Made by a program: the position numbers and the translations under genes
Assembly: GCA_021325025.1 (NCBI GenBank)
Contig: JAJPHZ010000015.1
Location: forward strand, 62,001-126,000
Direction of reading: 5' to 3'
Length of the DNA stretch: 64,000 nucleotides
Source: Pseudomonadota bacterium
GTDB taxonomy: Bacteria > Desulfobacterota > Binatia > Binatales > Binataceae
Shown: in pieces, positions 48,222 through 58,584 of the stretch
Position numbering within the stretch: position 1 is the first letter of the stretch
Layout of the letters: each line of letters opens with the position of its first letter
The notes under the pieces: model-generated
What the model was told of the DNA's origin: nothing
Database searches by the model: none
The model's input: the letters and a program-made list of their open reading frames with translations, nothing else

Positions 48222-51071
48222 TCACACGCGGCGCGCCAGACGTCGGGCGAGCGCCTTGCGCCCTTCTTCCAGTGCGATCATCAAGGGTGCGAAGGCGGCC
48301 AGCAAAACCCATTGGCGGGCGTCAAGCGGCGTCATGCTGAAGATGCGCGACAACGGACGGACGTAGATAAGCGCCATCAGCAGGACAAATTCCACCGCGA
48401 TACCGGCCAGCACCATCGGATTGCTCGTCAGCCCCAAACTGCGGACGGATTGAAGCGGACTGCGGCACGACAGCACATTGCCGGCCTGGCAGGCGACGAT
48501 GCCGGCCAGCGTCATGGTGGTGGCCGCCAGATAGATCGGCCCGCGCGAGGGCATCGGCAGCCCCGGACGCCATCCGCCCTGGTAGATCGCCAACAGGTAG
48601 CCGCCCAGCACCATCGCCGATTCGACCAATCCCAGCCACAGATAGACGCGCACGATGGTGGCGCGATTGAGCAGCCGCTCATCGCGCCGGCGCGGCGGCC
48701 GCTTCATGATGCCGGGCTCGGGCGCCTCCATCCCCAGGGCGAGCGCGGGCAGGAGGTCGGTGCCGAGGTCGATCGCCAGCACCTGCATGACGGTCAGGGG
48801 CAGCGGAAACTTCAGCAGCACGAAAGCGATAAAGGCGGCAGCCTCAGGCACGTTGTGAGTCAGGATGTAGGTCAGGAACTTGCGCACATTGTCGTACACG
48901 CCGCGCCCCAATTCGACCGCGCTGATGATCGCGGCAAAATTGTCGTCGGTCAGAATGATGTCGGCGGTGGCGCGGGCCACATCGGTACCGGTGGCGCCCA
49001 TCGCCACGCCGATATCAGCCTGCTTGAGCGCGGGCGCGTCATTGACGCCGTCGCCGGTGACTGCGACCACGTCGCCGCGCCGCTGCAGGGCTCTGACCAG
49101 GCGCAGCTTGTGGTCGGGGATGACGCGCGCGAACGCCACATCGTTGCGGTCCAGCGCGTGGTCCAGCGCCAACTCGCTCATCGCCTCCAGTTCGGCGCCG
49201 GTTATGATGCGGCAGCGATCGGGCAACAGCCCGATTTCGCGGCCGATGGCAGCCGCCGTGTGGCCGTCGTCTCCGGTCACCATCACCACCCGGATTCCGG
49301 CCGCGCGGCAGGCGGCGATGGCGGCGGGCACCTGGGGCCGCGGCGGGTCTTCCATCGCCACCAGCCCCATCAGCGTAAGCTCCTTCTCGACCTCTTCGGC
49401 GCGCCAATGACGGTCATGCGGCTGCGCTTCCAGACGGCGCATCGCCACCGCCAACACTCTCATCGCGCGGCCGGCAAAGTCGTCGTGCCGGTCCTGGATG
49501 GTCTGCCTGAGCCGCTCATCCAACGCCAGTGCAGCGCCGTCGCCACTGATGGTCGTGCATCGCGGGAGCAACTCGCTGAGCGCGCCTTTAACGCAGGCCA
49601 CGGGCGCGCCGTCGATTTCCTGGATGGTAGTCATGCGCCGGCGCACCGAGTCGAAAGCCAGTTCCGCCAGGCGCGGCCACGAAGCCAGCGCGTCGCGGCT
49701 CAGGCCCGCCTTGGCGCCGGCAGTGAGAATCGCCGCCTCGGTCGGGTCGCCCACGGCCGACCAACGCGCCCCAGGCCGCGCGGGCGCCACCAACTGGGCG
49801 TCGCAGCACAACGCCGCGGTCCGCAGCAGGTTCTTCAATCGCGTCAATTGCGGGTCGGCCCCGCGCAGCACCTCGATGGTGCCGACCGGTTCGTAGCCGA
49901 CGCCGCCGATTCGATATGCGCAACCGGCGGTCCAAACCTCGCGAACCGTCATTTCGTTCTCGGTCAGCGTGCCGGTCTTGTCGGTTATGATAGTGTTGGT
50001 CGCGCCCAGCGCTTCCACTGCCGATAGGCGTTTGACCAGCGCGTTGCGCGCCGCCATCTTGCGCACCGCGATGGCGAGCGCCATGGTCAGCGTGGGCAGC
50101 AACCCTTCGGGCACGTTGGCCACTATTATTCCGATCGCAAACAGCAGCCCTGCCAGCGGCGGCAATCCGCCCAGCAAAGTGCCGAGCACATAAAAGACGA
50201 TGCCCATGCCGACCGAAAGTATCGCGATTACCCGGGTTACCTGCGCGACCTCGCGCTCCAGGGGGCTGGGCCGCTCGGGCAGCGCCTGGGCCAGGGCCGC
50301 GATGCGGCCGAACTCGGTGGCTGCGCCCACCGCGAAGACCACCGCCTCACCGCGCCCGGCCACCACCGAAGTTCCCGCGAACACCAGGTTAGCCAGCATC
50401 GCCGGGGCCCGCCCGTCGGCCGCCATAGCATGGGCAAAGCGCGGCATCGGACGCGACTCGCCGGTCAGCGGCGAGTTGTCCATGCGCAAGCCTTGGGCCT
50501 CGATAAGGCGGGCGTCGGCGGGCACCGATTCGCCTTCGGTCAGGATCAGGACGTCGCCGGGGACCACGTCGGAGGCCGCGATGGTCTGCAAACGCCCCTC
50601 GCGGCGTACCGTGACTTGATGGGGCAGCAGCTTTTGCAGCGCCTCGGCGGCGCGCTCGGCCGCGTACTCCTGCCAGAAACTAAACAGACCATTGATCGCG
50701 ATCACGGCGATAATCGCCGCCGCCACCTGCGGTGTACCCAGCAGCCAGGACAACGCGGCCGCCGCCCACAGCAAAAGCGCCAGCAGATGGCAGAGATTGG
50801 CGCCCAGGTCGAAATACCACGGACGGCGCGGGGGAGCCGGCAACTGGTTGGCTCCGAAGCGCAAACGGCGGACCGCGACTTCAGCGGTGGTCAGGCCGCC
50901 GGGCCCCGTTCCGAGCGCGGATAGCACCTCGTCGGGCGCCAGGCTTGCCAGCCAGACCAGCCTCGGCGCCTGCGCATCGGAGTCGAGGTAAGGATGGCGC
51001 CGCCGTTCGCGGCGCTTGAAACTGGGGAAGAAGTTGCGATTCACCGGGCGCAACCTTGCCGGCGAGCGCAA
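48222..51071 (-). CDS. Type II P-type cation ATPase
   Basis: About 949 residues with all P-type blocks: actuator SPLTGES, phosphorylation DKTGTLTEN, nucleotide-binding KGALSE and hinge VTGDGVNDAPALKQADIG, ten membrane helices and an N-terminal cation-ATPase domain. TM4 reads IVANVPEGLLPTLT, nearer to the Na,K/H,K (IIC) form VANVPEGLL than to the Ca-pump VAAIPEGLP, so Na or a related ion is more likely than Ca. The start is uncertain: TTG 51071, or GTG 51044 after AAGG. It is convergent with recA, with a 3 bp gap between stops. Confidence 0.9.
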   Translation of the reverse strand: MRSPARLRPVNRNFFPSFKRRERRRHPYLDSDAQAPRLVWLASLAPDEVLSALGTGPGGLTTAEVAVRRLRFGANQLPAPPRRPWYFDLGANLCHLLALLLWAAAALSWLLGTPQVAAAIIAVIAINGLFSFWQEYAAERAAEALQKLLPHQVTVRREGRLQTIAASDVVPGDVLILTEGESVPADARLIEAQGLRMDNSPLTGESRPMPRFAHAMAADGRAPAMLANLVFAGTSVVAGRGEAVVFAVGAATEFGRIAALAQALPERPSPLEREVAQVTRVIAILSVGMGIVFYVLGTLLGGLPPLAGLLFAIGIIVANVPEGLLPTLTMALAIAVRKMAARNALVKRLSAVEALGATNTIITDKTGTLTENEMTVREVWTAGCAYRIGGVGYEPVGTIEVLRGADPQLTRLKNLLRTAALCCDAQLVAPARPGARWSAVGDPTEAAILTAGAKAGLSRDALASWPRLAELAFDSVRRRMTTIQEIDGAPVACVKGALSELLPRCTTISGDGAALALDERLRQTIQDRHDDFAGRAMRVLAVAMRRLEAQPHDRHWRAEEVEKELTLMGLVAMEDPPRPQVPAAIAACRAAGIRVVMVTGDDGHTAAAIGREIGLLPDRCRIITGAELEAMSELALDHALDRNDVAFARVIPDHKLRLVRALQRRGDVVAVTGDGVNDAPALKQADIGVAMGATGTDVARATADIILTDDNFAAIISAVELGRGVYDNVRKFLTYILTHNVPEAAAFIAFVLLKFPLPLTVMQVLAIDLGTDLLPALALGMEAPEPGIMKRPPRRRDERLLNRATIVRVYLWLGLVESAMVLGGYLLAIYQGGWRPGLPMPSRGPIYLAATTMTLAGIVACQAGNVLSCRSPLQSVRSLGLTSNPMVLAGIAVEFVLLMALIYVRPLSRIFSMTPLDARQWVLLAAFAPLMIALEEGRKALARRLARRV

Positions 51072-51158
51072 ACGCGGTCGCCCTGAGCGGATTATGCTCC
51101 CAATCGCAGATGAGAAGAATGAGCAACGCCTCTGTGAACCGGCGGCGCGGGGCCCGGC

Positions 51159-51533
51159 TCAGGCTTCGGCGGCCGCCAGTATGCTCTCCGCCGCGAGGGT
51201 CAAATGCTCCAGGGAGTTGCTCTTGGTCAGGCAGGCGTCGAATCCCGCGTTCATCGCCTGCGAGAACAAGCGGTCCGAGGGCATCACGGTGAACAGAATC
51301 GCCCGGCAATGAGGCCATCGGCCGCGCACGCTGCGCAGCACCTCCAGCCCGTCGCCCCATCCCAGAGAGTAATCCGCCACCAGCAGGTCGCAGGGCCCTT
51401 CGGCAACGGCCTCCTCAAATTCTTTCATACTGGAACCGACCACACGCAGATTCGCGTCGGGAAAAGCCTTGGTCAGAGCCCGTGTCAGGAGCAGGCGGTC
51501 GATCGGAGAATCATCCACGACCAGGAGTCTCAC
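51159..51533 (-). CDS. Single-domain response regulator
   Basis: 124-residue receiver: VVDDSP at the start, phosphoacceptor D54 in LLVADYSL, Thr in ILFTVMP and Lys in ACLTKSNS. There is no output domain, so it acts by protein contact or as a phosphate relay. GTG 51533 has GGGGAGGG upstream. No kinase is adjacent. Confidence 0.9.
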   Translation of the reverse strand: MRLLVVDDSPIDRLLLTRALTKAFPDANLRVVGSSMKEFEEAVAEGPCDLLVADYSLGWGDGLEVLRSVRGRWPHCRAILFTVMPSDRLFSQAMNAGFDACLTKSNSLEHLTLAAESILAAAEA

Positions 51534-51812
51534 TTAGCAACCCTCCCCAAAGGTTGATGATGCCGCTCGCCAATCACAGCAGCCCGTGGCGATTGGCGGC
51601 CCAAAGGCCGCACTCAAAGACCGAGCCCGGTCCGGCGTGCGCGCCTACCGCTCAAGTAAAGCCAATCGGTCCAACTTTTCGAACTTTACAGCGCCGGAAA
51701 GTCTTTGCGAATCTCTGTTCGCCGCAGGCAGTGAATCAACCCCCCAGCGTCCGCGCACCTAACAAGCCACAAAATGTTTGGTAATGCAATATCTTGAGCC
51801 AAAGCAAGAAGT

Positions 51813-53786
51813 TCAGTGGCCGGGCAAATGCTCCCACTGCGCGGCGCATTGGAGAATATCCAGCGGCTGCCCTGCTTCCAACGCCTGGTATTTCAGCCAG
51901 AACGAAACGTCGATCAGCGCGCTTTGCTTCGGCTCCGCAGCGTTGCTCCATCGATTACACGCAGCCGGTCCGCCGTTGTAGGCCGAATAGGCCGAGCGCG
52001 CCAAATCGTCCGCGCTGGCCGCGACGCCGTGACCAGCTGCAAAGCGCGCGCAGTCATGCAGGCGGCGCAGCAGGATTTGCGCGCCCGCGCCCGCGTTGTA
52101 AGCAATATCCCATTTGAGCCGCGGGATGCTGTAGAAGCCGCGCCACACGTACTCGTTGATCTGCATCAGGCCGATGTCGTGAGTCGATGACTTGAGGTAG
52201 GTGATGCGTCCGGCTTTGCGCACGAACTGACGCCAACAGCTCTCCTGCCATGCCACGCTGCGCACCAGGCGGCGCGTGGTGCGGCCGTACTGCGCCGCCA
52301 GATAGTCGTCGTCGATTTCGCGCGACGTGCTTAAGTCCAGCAGCTGTCCGACGTCGGCCGAATACTGCGGCAGGTTGGAAGGCTGCGGGACCTTGCGGCG
52401 CAGCCGGCCGGCGACCGCGCGGATTTCCCCATCGATCGTCACGACTTGCATCGCGCCCAACGCCGGGGGCGCGAGCCATCGTCCGAGCAGCGCTACAAAA
52501 TCGCCGGACAGACCGATGGCCGAGGAGCGACCGCCATCGGCGGACGGCACCTTGTCAGGTGCGTCGTCGGGTTCGATACGCAGCGCGTCGGGAGTCGTCA
52601 CCGGCGGCCGGATGTTGAACATTTTCTGCAGTTCGGGATCCTCGGCGAAACTGAAGGCCAGCGGATCGGCGCGCAGCCGCGGCGCCATAATGTGCGCCAG
52701 GGCGCGCAAATCGGCGGCCGTGATGCGCATCCCCAACGCCGGCGCCGCCTGGTCAAAAGCGATCAGCGCGTCGCCGGCCGAAATGAAGCTCAGGAACTGC
52801 AGCGTTTGATTGCCCAACAGGCCGCGGGCCGCAGCCTTTTGAACAATCGCATCAAAACGGCTCCAGGTATAGATGAACAGCAGCCTCACTGGATCGGGGC
52901 CGCCGGCGGGCTGCGGCCGGCTCAGGACCTGCACCAGGCGATGGCGGCTATCGAGCAACAGATCGAGCAGGTCGTCGCGAAACTCCTTGTCGGCGGCCGA
53001 TGCGCCCAGTTGCTTGACTGCAAAGACCACGAACGCATCCCACTGGTCCAGCGCTTTTTCCCACGTGTCGATGTCGGCCTGGGTCAACGCTTCGCTGCGT
53101 GCCGCCACGGCCGGGGCGCGCAACCCTGACGGAAGCGCAATCCGCAGCGTGACGCGCAGCCCGCGCTCGGTCGCGACCGTCGGCGGCAGGGTCGACAGGG
53201 CGGCAAGCGCGTGGTCCAGGTCGGCGCGATATTGATCGGGTGCGCCCGCGGCGATCAACTGCGTAATCTGCGTCAGCGGAGTTTTCAGGTCGAAAGAAAA
53301 CTGCTCCAGGTAGGGAATGAAATAACCCTTGATCAGATCGAAACCGCGGCCGGCCAGCAGCGTCTTTTGGTGCTGGGAGTTGTACAGGTTGAGCTCCTGG
53401 ATGCGAAATTTAACTTTCCAATCCGGGGTGACATACGGCGCGGCCACGGCCTGGGCGATGCCGCGCCAGGTGACGGCGTCAAGGCATTGGGCGCCCAACT
53501 GGGTGCCGACGTTTAAGTCGGCGTCGGACTCCAGGCGCAGCAGCGCGCCGTCGCGCGAAAAGCGGGGGTTTTCGGCGTACAGATAACGGCAGCCGGACTC
53601 CTGCCACAGGTCGGCGCGATGGCCGGGACCGTTGTACAGTTGGGCCTTGAGCGCCTCATTCAGAGTCAGGTACGGAATGGTCAGGGGAACACTAATTTGA
53701 GCCGCCCAAGCGGCCGACCAGGCCGACACACCGACCGCCGTCGCTACCCAAAGCCCAAACACTAACCGGGCGCGACATCTTCTCAT
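51813..53786 (-). CDS. Lytic transglycosylase (SLT) domain protein with large N-terminal region
   Basis: 657 residues. A signal peptide (about 1-28) is followed by about 440 residues of unassigned, mostly helical sequence and a C-terminal SLT domain: catalytic Glu in VAWQESCWRQF, then THDIGLMQINEYVW, YNAGAGAQILLRR and YSAYNGGPAACNRW. It would cleave peptidoglycan glycan strands in the periplasm. The long N-terminal part is distinctive and may set localisation. Confidence 0.85.
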   Translation of the reverse strand: MRRCRARLVFGLWVATAVGVSAWSAAWAAQISVPLTIPYLTLNEALKAQLYNGPGHRADLWQESGCRYLYAENPRFSRDGALLRLESDADLNVGTQLGAQCLDAVTWRGIAQAVAAPYVTPDWKVKFRIQELNLYNSQHQKTLLAGRGFDLIKGYFIPYLEQFSFDLKTPLTQITQLIAAGAPDQYRADLDHALAALSTLPPTVATERGLRVTLRIALPSGLRAPAVAARSEALTQADIDTWEKALDQWDAFVVFAVKQLGASAADKEFRDDLLDLLLDSRHRLVQVLSRPQPAGGPDPVRLLFIYTWSRFDAIVQKAAARGLLGNQTLQFLSFISAGDALIAFDQAAPALGMRITAADLRALAHIMAPRLRADPLAFSFAEDPELQKMFNIRPPVTTPDALRIEPDDAPDKVPSADGGRSSAIGLSGDFVALLGRWLAPPALGAMQVVTIDGEIRAVAGRLRRKVPQPSNLPQYSADVGQLLDLSTSREIDDDYLAAQYGRTTRRLVRSVAWQESCWRQFVRKAGRITYLKSSTHDIGLMQINEYVWRGFYSIPRLKWDIAYNAGAGAQILLRRLHDCARFAAGHGVAASADDLARSAYSAYNGGPAACNRWSNAAEPKQSALIDVSFWLKYQALEAGQPLDILQCAAQWEHLPGH

Positions 53787-53858
53787 CTGCCATCCAAGCT
53801 AGCGCTTTGTGCAGGGCAATCACAACGCAATTGCGCGACGGCGCGCACGATGGGCGCC

Positions 53859-56090
53859 CTATCTGATCTCCACCGTAACCGGGCCGCGCTTGCCGAGGAT
53901 TTCGATCGCCGGCACTTCCGGAGTGCGGCGCACCAGGAGTGAGACCGCCCCGCCGCCCACCTTGAGATTTTCGATTTTAATCCAGTCCAGCCAGCTTGGC
54001 ATTGCCGGAGCATCAATCACCAGCTTGCGGTCGAAGCCGTTTACCTCGATTCCCAGCATCGCCTGCAGAAACATGAAGATGCTGGCCGCGGACCAGGCCT
54101 GCGGATGGCAGGCCACGGGATAAGGAACCGGCCCCATCCGCTCATCGCGCGTAAATCCGCAGAAAAGCTCGGGCAGACTGCCACTGTTGAGATACAACGA
54201 CGCGTCGAGCAAGCCTTCGAGCATCCGCATGACACCCGTGGACTGACCGACGCGGGCCAGACCGGCGGCGGCCAGGGCGTTATCGTGCGGCCACACCGAA
54301 CCGTTGTGATAGCTCATTGGGTTGTAGCGCCGCTCCTGGGAACTTAGCGTCCGCAGGCCCCATCCGCTGAACATTTCATCGCTCATCAAACGCTCGGCAA
54401 GCGCCGCTCCGTGCTCGGAGTCCACAATCCCTGCGGCCAGGCAATGAGCGGCATTGGACGACATCACGCGGCAGGGAGATTTGTCACCGTCAAGCGCCAG
54501 TGCAATCGTCCGTTCATGGTCGAGCCAGAAGTCGCGCAAAAAAGCCGACTTAAGGGCGGCCGCTCGCTCGCGCAGGGAGTCGGCCACGGCTTGGCGGCCC
54601 AGCCGTCTGGCCACCTGCGCAACCGACGTGTAGGCGGCATAGACGTAGCCCTGGACCTCGCACAGTGCGATGGGCGGCCGCGCCAGGTCGCCATCCGCGT
54701 GTGAGATGGCATCAAAGGAATCCTTCCATCCCTGGTTGGCGAGGCCGCGCGGGGTCTCGCGCAGGTATTCGACAAACAGATCGCTGTCGCGGTCGCCCCA
54801 TTGGACGATCCAGTCAAGGGCCAGTTCGGCGTGCTTCCACAAGTCATCGGCCAGTTGCAGGTCGCCGGTGGTCGCCACGTAACGCCCCAGCAGCCAAAGG
54901 AACAGCGGGGTGGCGTCGACGCTGCCATAGTAGCGGCCGAAGGGCACTTCGCCGGTCGCCGCCATTTCGCCACCGCGAATCTCGTGCACAATCTTGCCCG
55001 GCTGTTCGTCGCGCCGGTCATTGACTTCCGAACCTTGGAGGCTGGCCAGCGTCTTGAGCGTGCCGGCCGCAATCGCGGGGTTAAAGGGCAGCGTATACAA
55101 GGCGGTCAGGATACTGTCGCGGCCAAAGAGCGTGGCAAACCACGGAATTCCCGCCATCAGAAACGTGCCTTCAGGTGAGTAGCGGATAATCGAGGTCAAA
55201 TCGGCTACCGAATGGCGCAGCAGAAGATTCATCGATTCGGCGCTGGTGGTGATTCTGCTCCATCCGGCGTCCAGTTGCGCGATCTCTGCGCGACGTCGCG
55301 CCAGCGCCTCTTCAAAGCGGGCCGGATGGGCAGGGCGTGCGGTTGATTTTTCGCATCCGCCGCTGATGCGTACTTGCAACTCTTTCTGCTCATCGGGTTT
55401 GAGCGTGAGGCGAAACGACGCGCGCCCCGACTCCAGCGCCGCCGGTTGCGGCTCGAAAACAAGCTCGGTAAACCGTTGCGCTCCATCCAGCCCTCGGTAG
55501 GAGAATCGCACCCGGCCGGCATCCACCTCGACTGGCAGGTAGGTGCCGCGGCGGACTCGCCGTAGTCCGCGGACCTCAAAAAGGTCGGCGAAATCAACCT
55601 CGAACAGAAAATCCATCGGCACTTCGATCTGCAGCGGCGCGTAGTTGCGGACCATCAGCTTGTGAAAGAGCGCCGCTCCGGCGATCACCCAGTTGCGCTC
55701 GATCTGGATCGAGTTGCGCGGCAGCCGGATATCGTCACCCTGGAAGGTCAGATCGGGATTGCTTAAATTGACCCGCAATTGCGCATTTTCACGGCTTGTA
55801 TAGGAATTGAGATAATAGGGCACTTCGCCGGCGACCTTCAGCTCAAAACGGCTGAGATAGCGGGTGTCGCGATGGAAAAACCCCAGCGGTTCCAGCGGCG
55901 ACTGCAAGATGTCGCCGCCGACTTCGAAGACTGCAAAGCTCTCGCCGTCGACCAAAACGCGCGTGGAGCGCCGCGAGGTCAACGAGGAGGCGAGAATATA
56001 GAAGTCCGAGCCGACCTTTATTACGGTTTGAGTTTCCTGCTGGGGTTCACGCCGTTTCAAGGCCCGGGTGCCATCGCTGTGCTGCTTCAT
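53859..56090 (-). CDS. Amylo-alpha-1,6-glucosidase / glycogen-debranching-type enzyme
   Basis: 743 residues. The N-terminal beta domain (GDE_N-bis type: FFHRDTRYLSRFELKV) is followed by an (alpha/alpha)6 glucosidase domain with AGIPWFATLFGRDSILTALY, QGWKDSFDAI and YNPMSYHNGSVWPHDNAL, the latter holding candidate acids. ATG 56090 is used. Standalone enzymes of this kind trim glycogen, trehalose-type or other alpha-glucans; no glg genes are adjacent. Confidence 0.9.
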   Translation of the reverse strand: MKQHSDGTRALKRREPQQETQTVIKVGSDFYILASSLTSRRSTRVLVDGESFAVFEVGGDILQSPLEPLGFFHRDTRYLSRFELKVAGEVPYYLNSYTSRENAQLRVNLSNPDLTFQGDDIRLPRNSIQIERNWVIAGAALFHKLMVRNYAPLQIEVPMDFLFEVDFADLFEVRGLRRVRRGTYLPVEVDAGRVRFSYRGLDGAQRFTELVFEPQPAALESGRASFRLTLKPDEQKELQVRISGGCEKSTARPAHPARFEEALARRRAEIAQLDAGWSRITTSAESMNLLLRHSVADLTSIIRYSPEGTFLMAGIPWFATLFGRDSILTALYTLPFNPAIAAGTLKTLASLQGSEVNDRRDEQPGKIVHEIRGGEMAATGEVPFGRYYGSVDATPLFLWLLGRYVATTGDLQLADDLWKHAELALDWIVQWGDRDSDLFVEYLRETPRGLANQGWKDSFDAISHADGDLARPPIALCEVQGYVYAAYTSVAQVARRLGRQAVADSLRERAAALKSAFLRDFWLDHERTIALALDGDKSPCRVMSSNAAHCLAAGIVDSEHGAALAERLMSDEMFSGWGLRTLSSQERRYNPMSYHNGSVWPHDNALAAAGLARVGQSTGVMRMLEGLLDASLYLNSGSLPELFCGFTRDERMGPVPYPVACHPQAWSAASIFMFLQAMLGIEVNGFDRKLVIDAPAMPSWLDWIKIENLKVGGGAVSLLVRRTPEVPAIEILGKRGPVTVEIR

Positions 56091-56259
56091 CCGCAACCGC
56101 CCCGATCATTCCATCGGCCGCTCGCCGGCGCATGATCGCGCCAGCCCGCCGCCCGATGGTTTCTATACCAATAGCCTACGACGGGCTTCAGGTCATTGGT
56201 AGTACATTGCCTGGACGCGCCTTTGCCTGCGGCTGGTCTTGTACGAGCCGGGGACGGCT

Positions 56260-57198
56260 TCACTGATGGACGATCAGGTCGGCCAGCGACTGCTCACAAT
56301 GCAGGCGCTTGATCGCCTCGGCCAGCAGCGGCGCGATGCTGGCGACCTCGATGGGCAGAGCGGGATGGGCGGCCGCGGCCACGCTGTCGGAAAAGACCAG
56401 GCGCTTGAGCGGCACGCCGCCCAGGCGCTCGATCGCTTCGCCAACCAGCAATGCATGTGTGGCTACGACGCACGCGGGCGGCACAGCTCCGGCGTCAAGC
56501 AGGGCGCGAATCGCCGCTGCCACGGTGCCCGCGGTGCTGACCATGTCATCGACGATCACCGGAACACGCCCTGCTACCTCGCCGACGATCCCGTGCACCT
56601 CCACTTCCCGCCCCGACAGCCGCGTCTTGTGCACCACCGCCATCGGTTGGCCCAGCGCCCGTGCGTAGCGCTCCGCCAGCTTGACGCCGCCCAAATCGGG
56701 CGACACGACAACACAATCCGCACCGAGCAATGGCGCAGCCGTCCTGGCCAGGATGGGAACGGCAGTCAGATGCTCCAGCGGGATACTCATGAAGCCTTCC
56801 AATTCGGGCGTGTGCAGGTCCACCGCCACGACGTGGGCGATGTGAGCGGCGGCGAACAGGTCAGACGTGATGCGCGCGCCCACCGGCTCACGCCCTTTGC
56901 CGCGGCGGTCCTGGCGCGCGTAGCCGAAATAGGGAACGATGGCCGTGATGCGGCGCGCGCCCGCCCGATGGCACGCGTCGGCCAAAAACAGCAACTCCAT
57001 CAGATGCGCATCGGCGGGCGGCGACGTGGACTGGATCAGGTAGACATCGTGTCCGCGTACGCTTTGCTGGATCTCGACGTGCAGTTCACTGTCGGGAAAG
57101 CGCGCGAGCACCCGTTGGCCCAGCGGTACGCCAACCTCAGCGGCGATCGCTTCCGCCAGCGGCTGATTGGCCCCACCCGAGAAAATCACGATAGCCAT
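56260..57198 (-). CDS. prs: Ribose-phosphate pyrophosphokinase family protein
   Basis: 312 residues: FPDSELHVEI, the flexible-loop region YFGYARQDRRGKGREPV, the ribose-5-P loop VVSPDLGG and the PRPP-binding VIVDDMVSTAGT are present. It makes PRPP from ribose-5-P and ATP. The sequence is somewhat divergent from the standard Prs (for example PELEGFMSIPLEH in place of the more usual QIQGFFDIPVDH), so it may be a second, specialised copy. The gene symbol is assigned by family only. Confidence 0.85.
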   Translation of the reverse strand: MAIVIFSGGANQPLAEAIAAEVGVPLGQRVLARFPDSELHVEIQQSVRGHDVYLIQSTSPPADAHLMELLFLADACHRAGARRITAIVPYFGYARQDRRGKGREPVGARITSDLFAAAHIAHVVAVDLHTPELEGFMSIPLEHLTAVPILARTAAPLLGADCVVVSPDLGGVKLAERYARALGQPMAVVHKTRLSGREVEVHGIVGEVAGRVPVIVDDMVSTAGTVAAAIRALLDAGAVPPACVVATHALLVGEAIERLGGVPLKRLVFSDSVAAAAHPALPIEVASIAPLLAEAIKRLHCEQSLADLIVHQ

Positions 57199-57231
57199 GC
57201 AGCCCAGCTTAGTCTTGAAGGTTGCAAAGCG

Positions 57232-58584
57232 CTAATTGGCCGCTCCAATGATCGTCTGCTGCCAGACCTGGGAGGCAAGTTCGGGATGTTGCCGCAGGCC
57301 GTTGCCGACTACGCACAGCACCGCGTTGCCGCGATACTCCACCCGATGCGCCGTCGCAGGGCCGTGCAGCCGGTCCAGGATCGAAGAATAGACAGCCGCG
57401 AACTGAGCTGCACCGGCCGCATCGCCGAATACCACCATCCATACCACGGTTACCGCGCCGCCCTGCTTGAGAATCGCCATCCGGTCGCCGGCCCATCGTT
57501 GGGCCAGGCTAAGATAGCCGGAGTTGGCGGCAAGATTGCGCTCGAGGATGACGCTCAGCAGCAACTCGCCGTAGCTATCGGTGTGAATCAGCGCCGCCGC
57601 GGGCAGCGCGGCCTGATATCCGGCAAGTTTGATTTCGACCGGCAATCGATGCAAATCGAAATACAGCCGCGGATCGATTATCTGCGCGGTCGACACCGGC
57701 GGGTTGCGGTAGAGCGCATCCACCGCCCGCCATCCGCCGCGCCGATAAGCCTCGGCTACGAACTTGATTCCCTGGGTGTGGGTGAAGATCTTGGGCACCG
57801 CCAGACCCGCAGGAACCTCGTAGTCGTGTGCCCCCGCCGTCATCCGCCGCGTCCAGCCGTCAAGGTTGGCAACGAACCGGTTGACAACGGACACATCGAT
57901 GCGATCGGCGGTATAGGCGACGGCGGCCAGCGTCGCGTCGCCTTCGATCACCGAGTCGAAGGCGGTTGCCCGATCTTCTTCGTCTTTCAGTTTTTCGTGC
58001 CAGCCTTCCAGATCGAAGTGTTGATCCTGCAAGGCGTGAGTTAGTTCATGCGCCAGGCTGTTGCCCAAGGGTCCATTTTCATTGGCCAGCCACGATATAT
58101 CGATCGTGGCATGAGATGAGTCCCAGCCGCGTCCGATCAGCACGATTTCCTTGAGATGCTCCGAATAGACGCCGCCGAATTGCGTAACGACCTGCTTCAT
58201 TATCGCCGATTCCAGATCAAAGCGCGGCGGAAATAAGCCGAGCACCGAACCGGCCATCCCGTCCGCCCGCAGCCGCTCGTCGCTGTAATCGCGTTTGAGG
58301 TCGTGCTCGATTATCTGTTGGGCCTCCTGCGCCTTGAGGGCCACGACCGGAACCGGCCTCTTAAAGGCCAGCCCGCGCAGGCGCTCAAGACGGGCATTGT
58401 CAAACTGCGCCCCGGCCACTTGCGCCGCGCAATCCGCAGCGCCCATCGTTGCCGTGAGAGCGAGCAGCAACGAGGCGATAAGGAAGACTCGCCTAACAGT
58501 GGCAAATCGAACCCGGCCTTTCGCCTCAGCCGGAATAGATTTCAAGTAGCCCCCGCTTTGCCGTCCGAATAGAGCGCAGACCAT
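57232..58584 (-). CDS. Exported HELTH zinc-metallopeptidase-like protein
   Basis: About 450 residues with a signal-type hydrophobic segment (about 32-52). The gluzincin motif NSLAHELTHALQDQHFDL provides two His and a Glu. A further candidate ligand lies in IEGDATLAAVAY, about 40 residues later. The remainder has no familiar domain. It may be a secreted peptidase or an inactive relative. ATG 58584 is close to GGAG; a TTG near residue 14 is an alternative start. Confidence 0.7.
   Translation of the reverse strand: MVCALFGRQSGGYLKSIPAEAKGRVRFATVRRVFLIASLLLALTATMGAADCAAQVAGAQFDNARLERLRGLAFKRPVPVVALKAQEAQQIIEHDLKRDYSDERLRADGMAGSVLGLFPPRFDLESAIMKQVVTQFGGVYSEHLKEIVLIGRGWDSSHATIDISWLANENGPLGNSLAHELTHALQDQHFDLEGWHEKLKDEEDRATAFDSVIEGDATLAAVAYTADRIDVSVVNRFVANLDGWTRRMTAGAHDYEVPAGLAVPKIFTHTQGIKFVAEAYRRGGWRAVDALYRNPPVSTAQIIDPRLYFDLHRLPVEIKLAGYQAALPAAALIHTDSYGELLLSVILERNLAANSGYLSLAQRWAGDRMAILKQGGAVTVVWMVVFGDAAGAAQFAAVYSSILDRLHGPATAHRVEYRGNAVLCVVGNGLRQHPELASQVWQQTIIGAAN

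Noticed and set aside
48312-50027. Long plus-strand open frame (571 codons)
   Set aside because: Antisense to the P-type ATPase, low-complexity His/Gln/Arg composition, no family features.
56239-58044. Long plus-strand open frame (601 codons)
   Set aside because: Antisense to prs and the metallopeptidase; same shadow composition.
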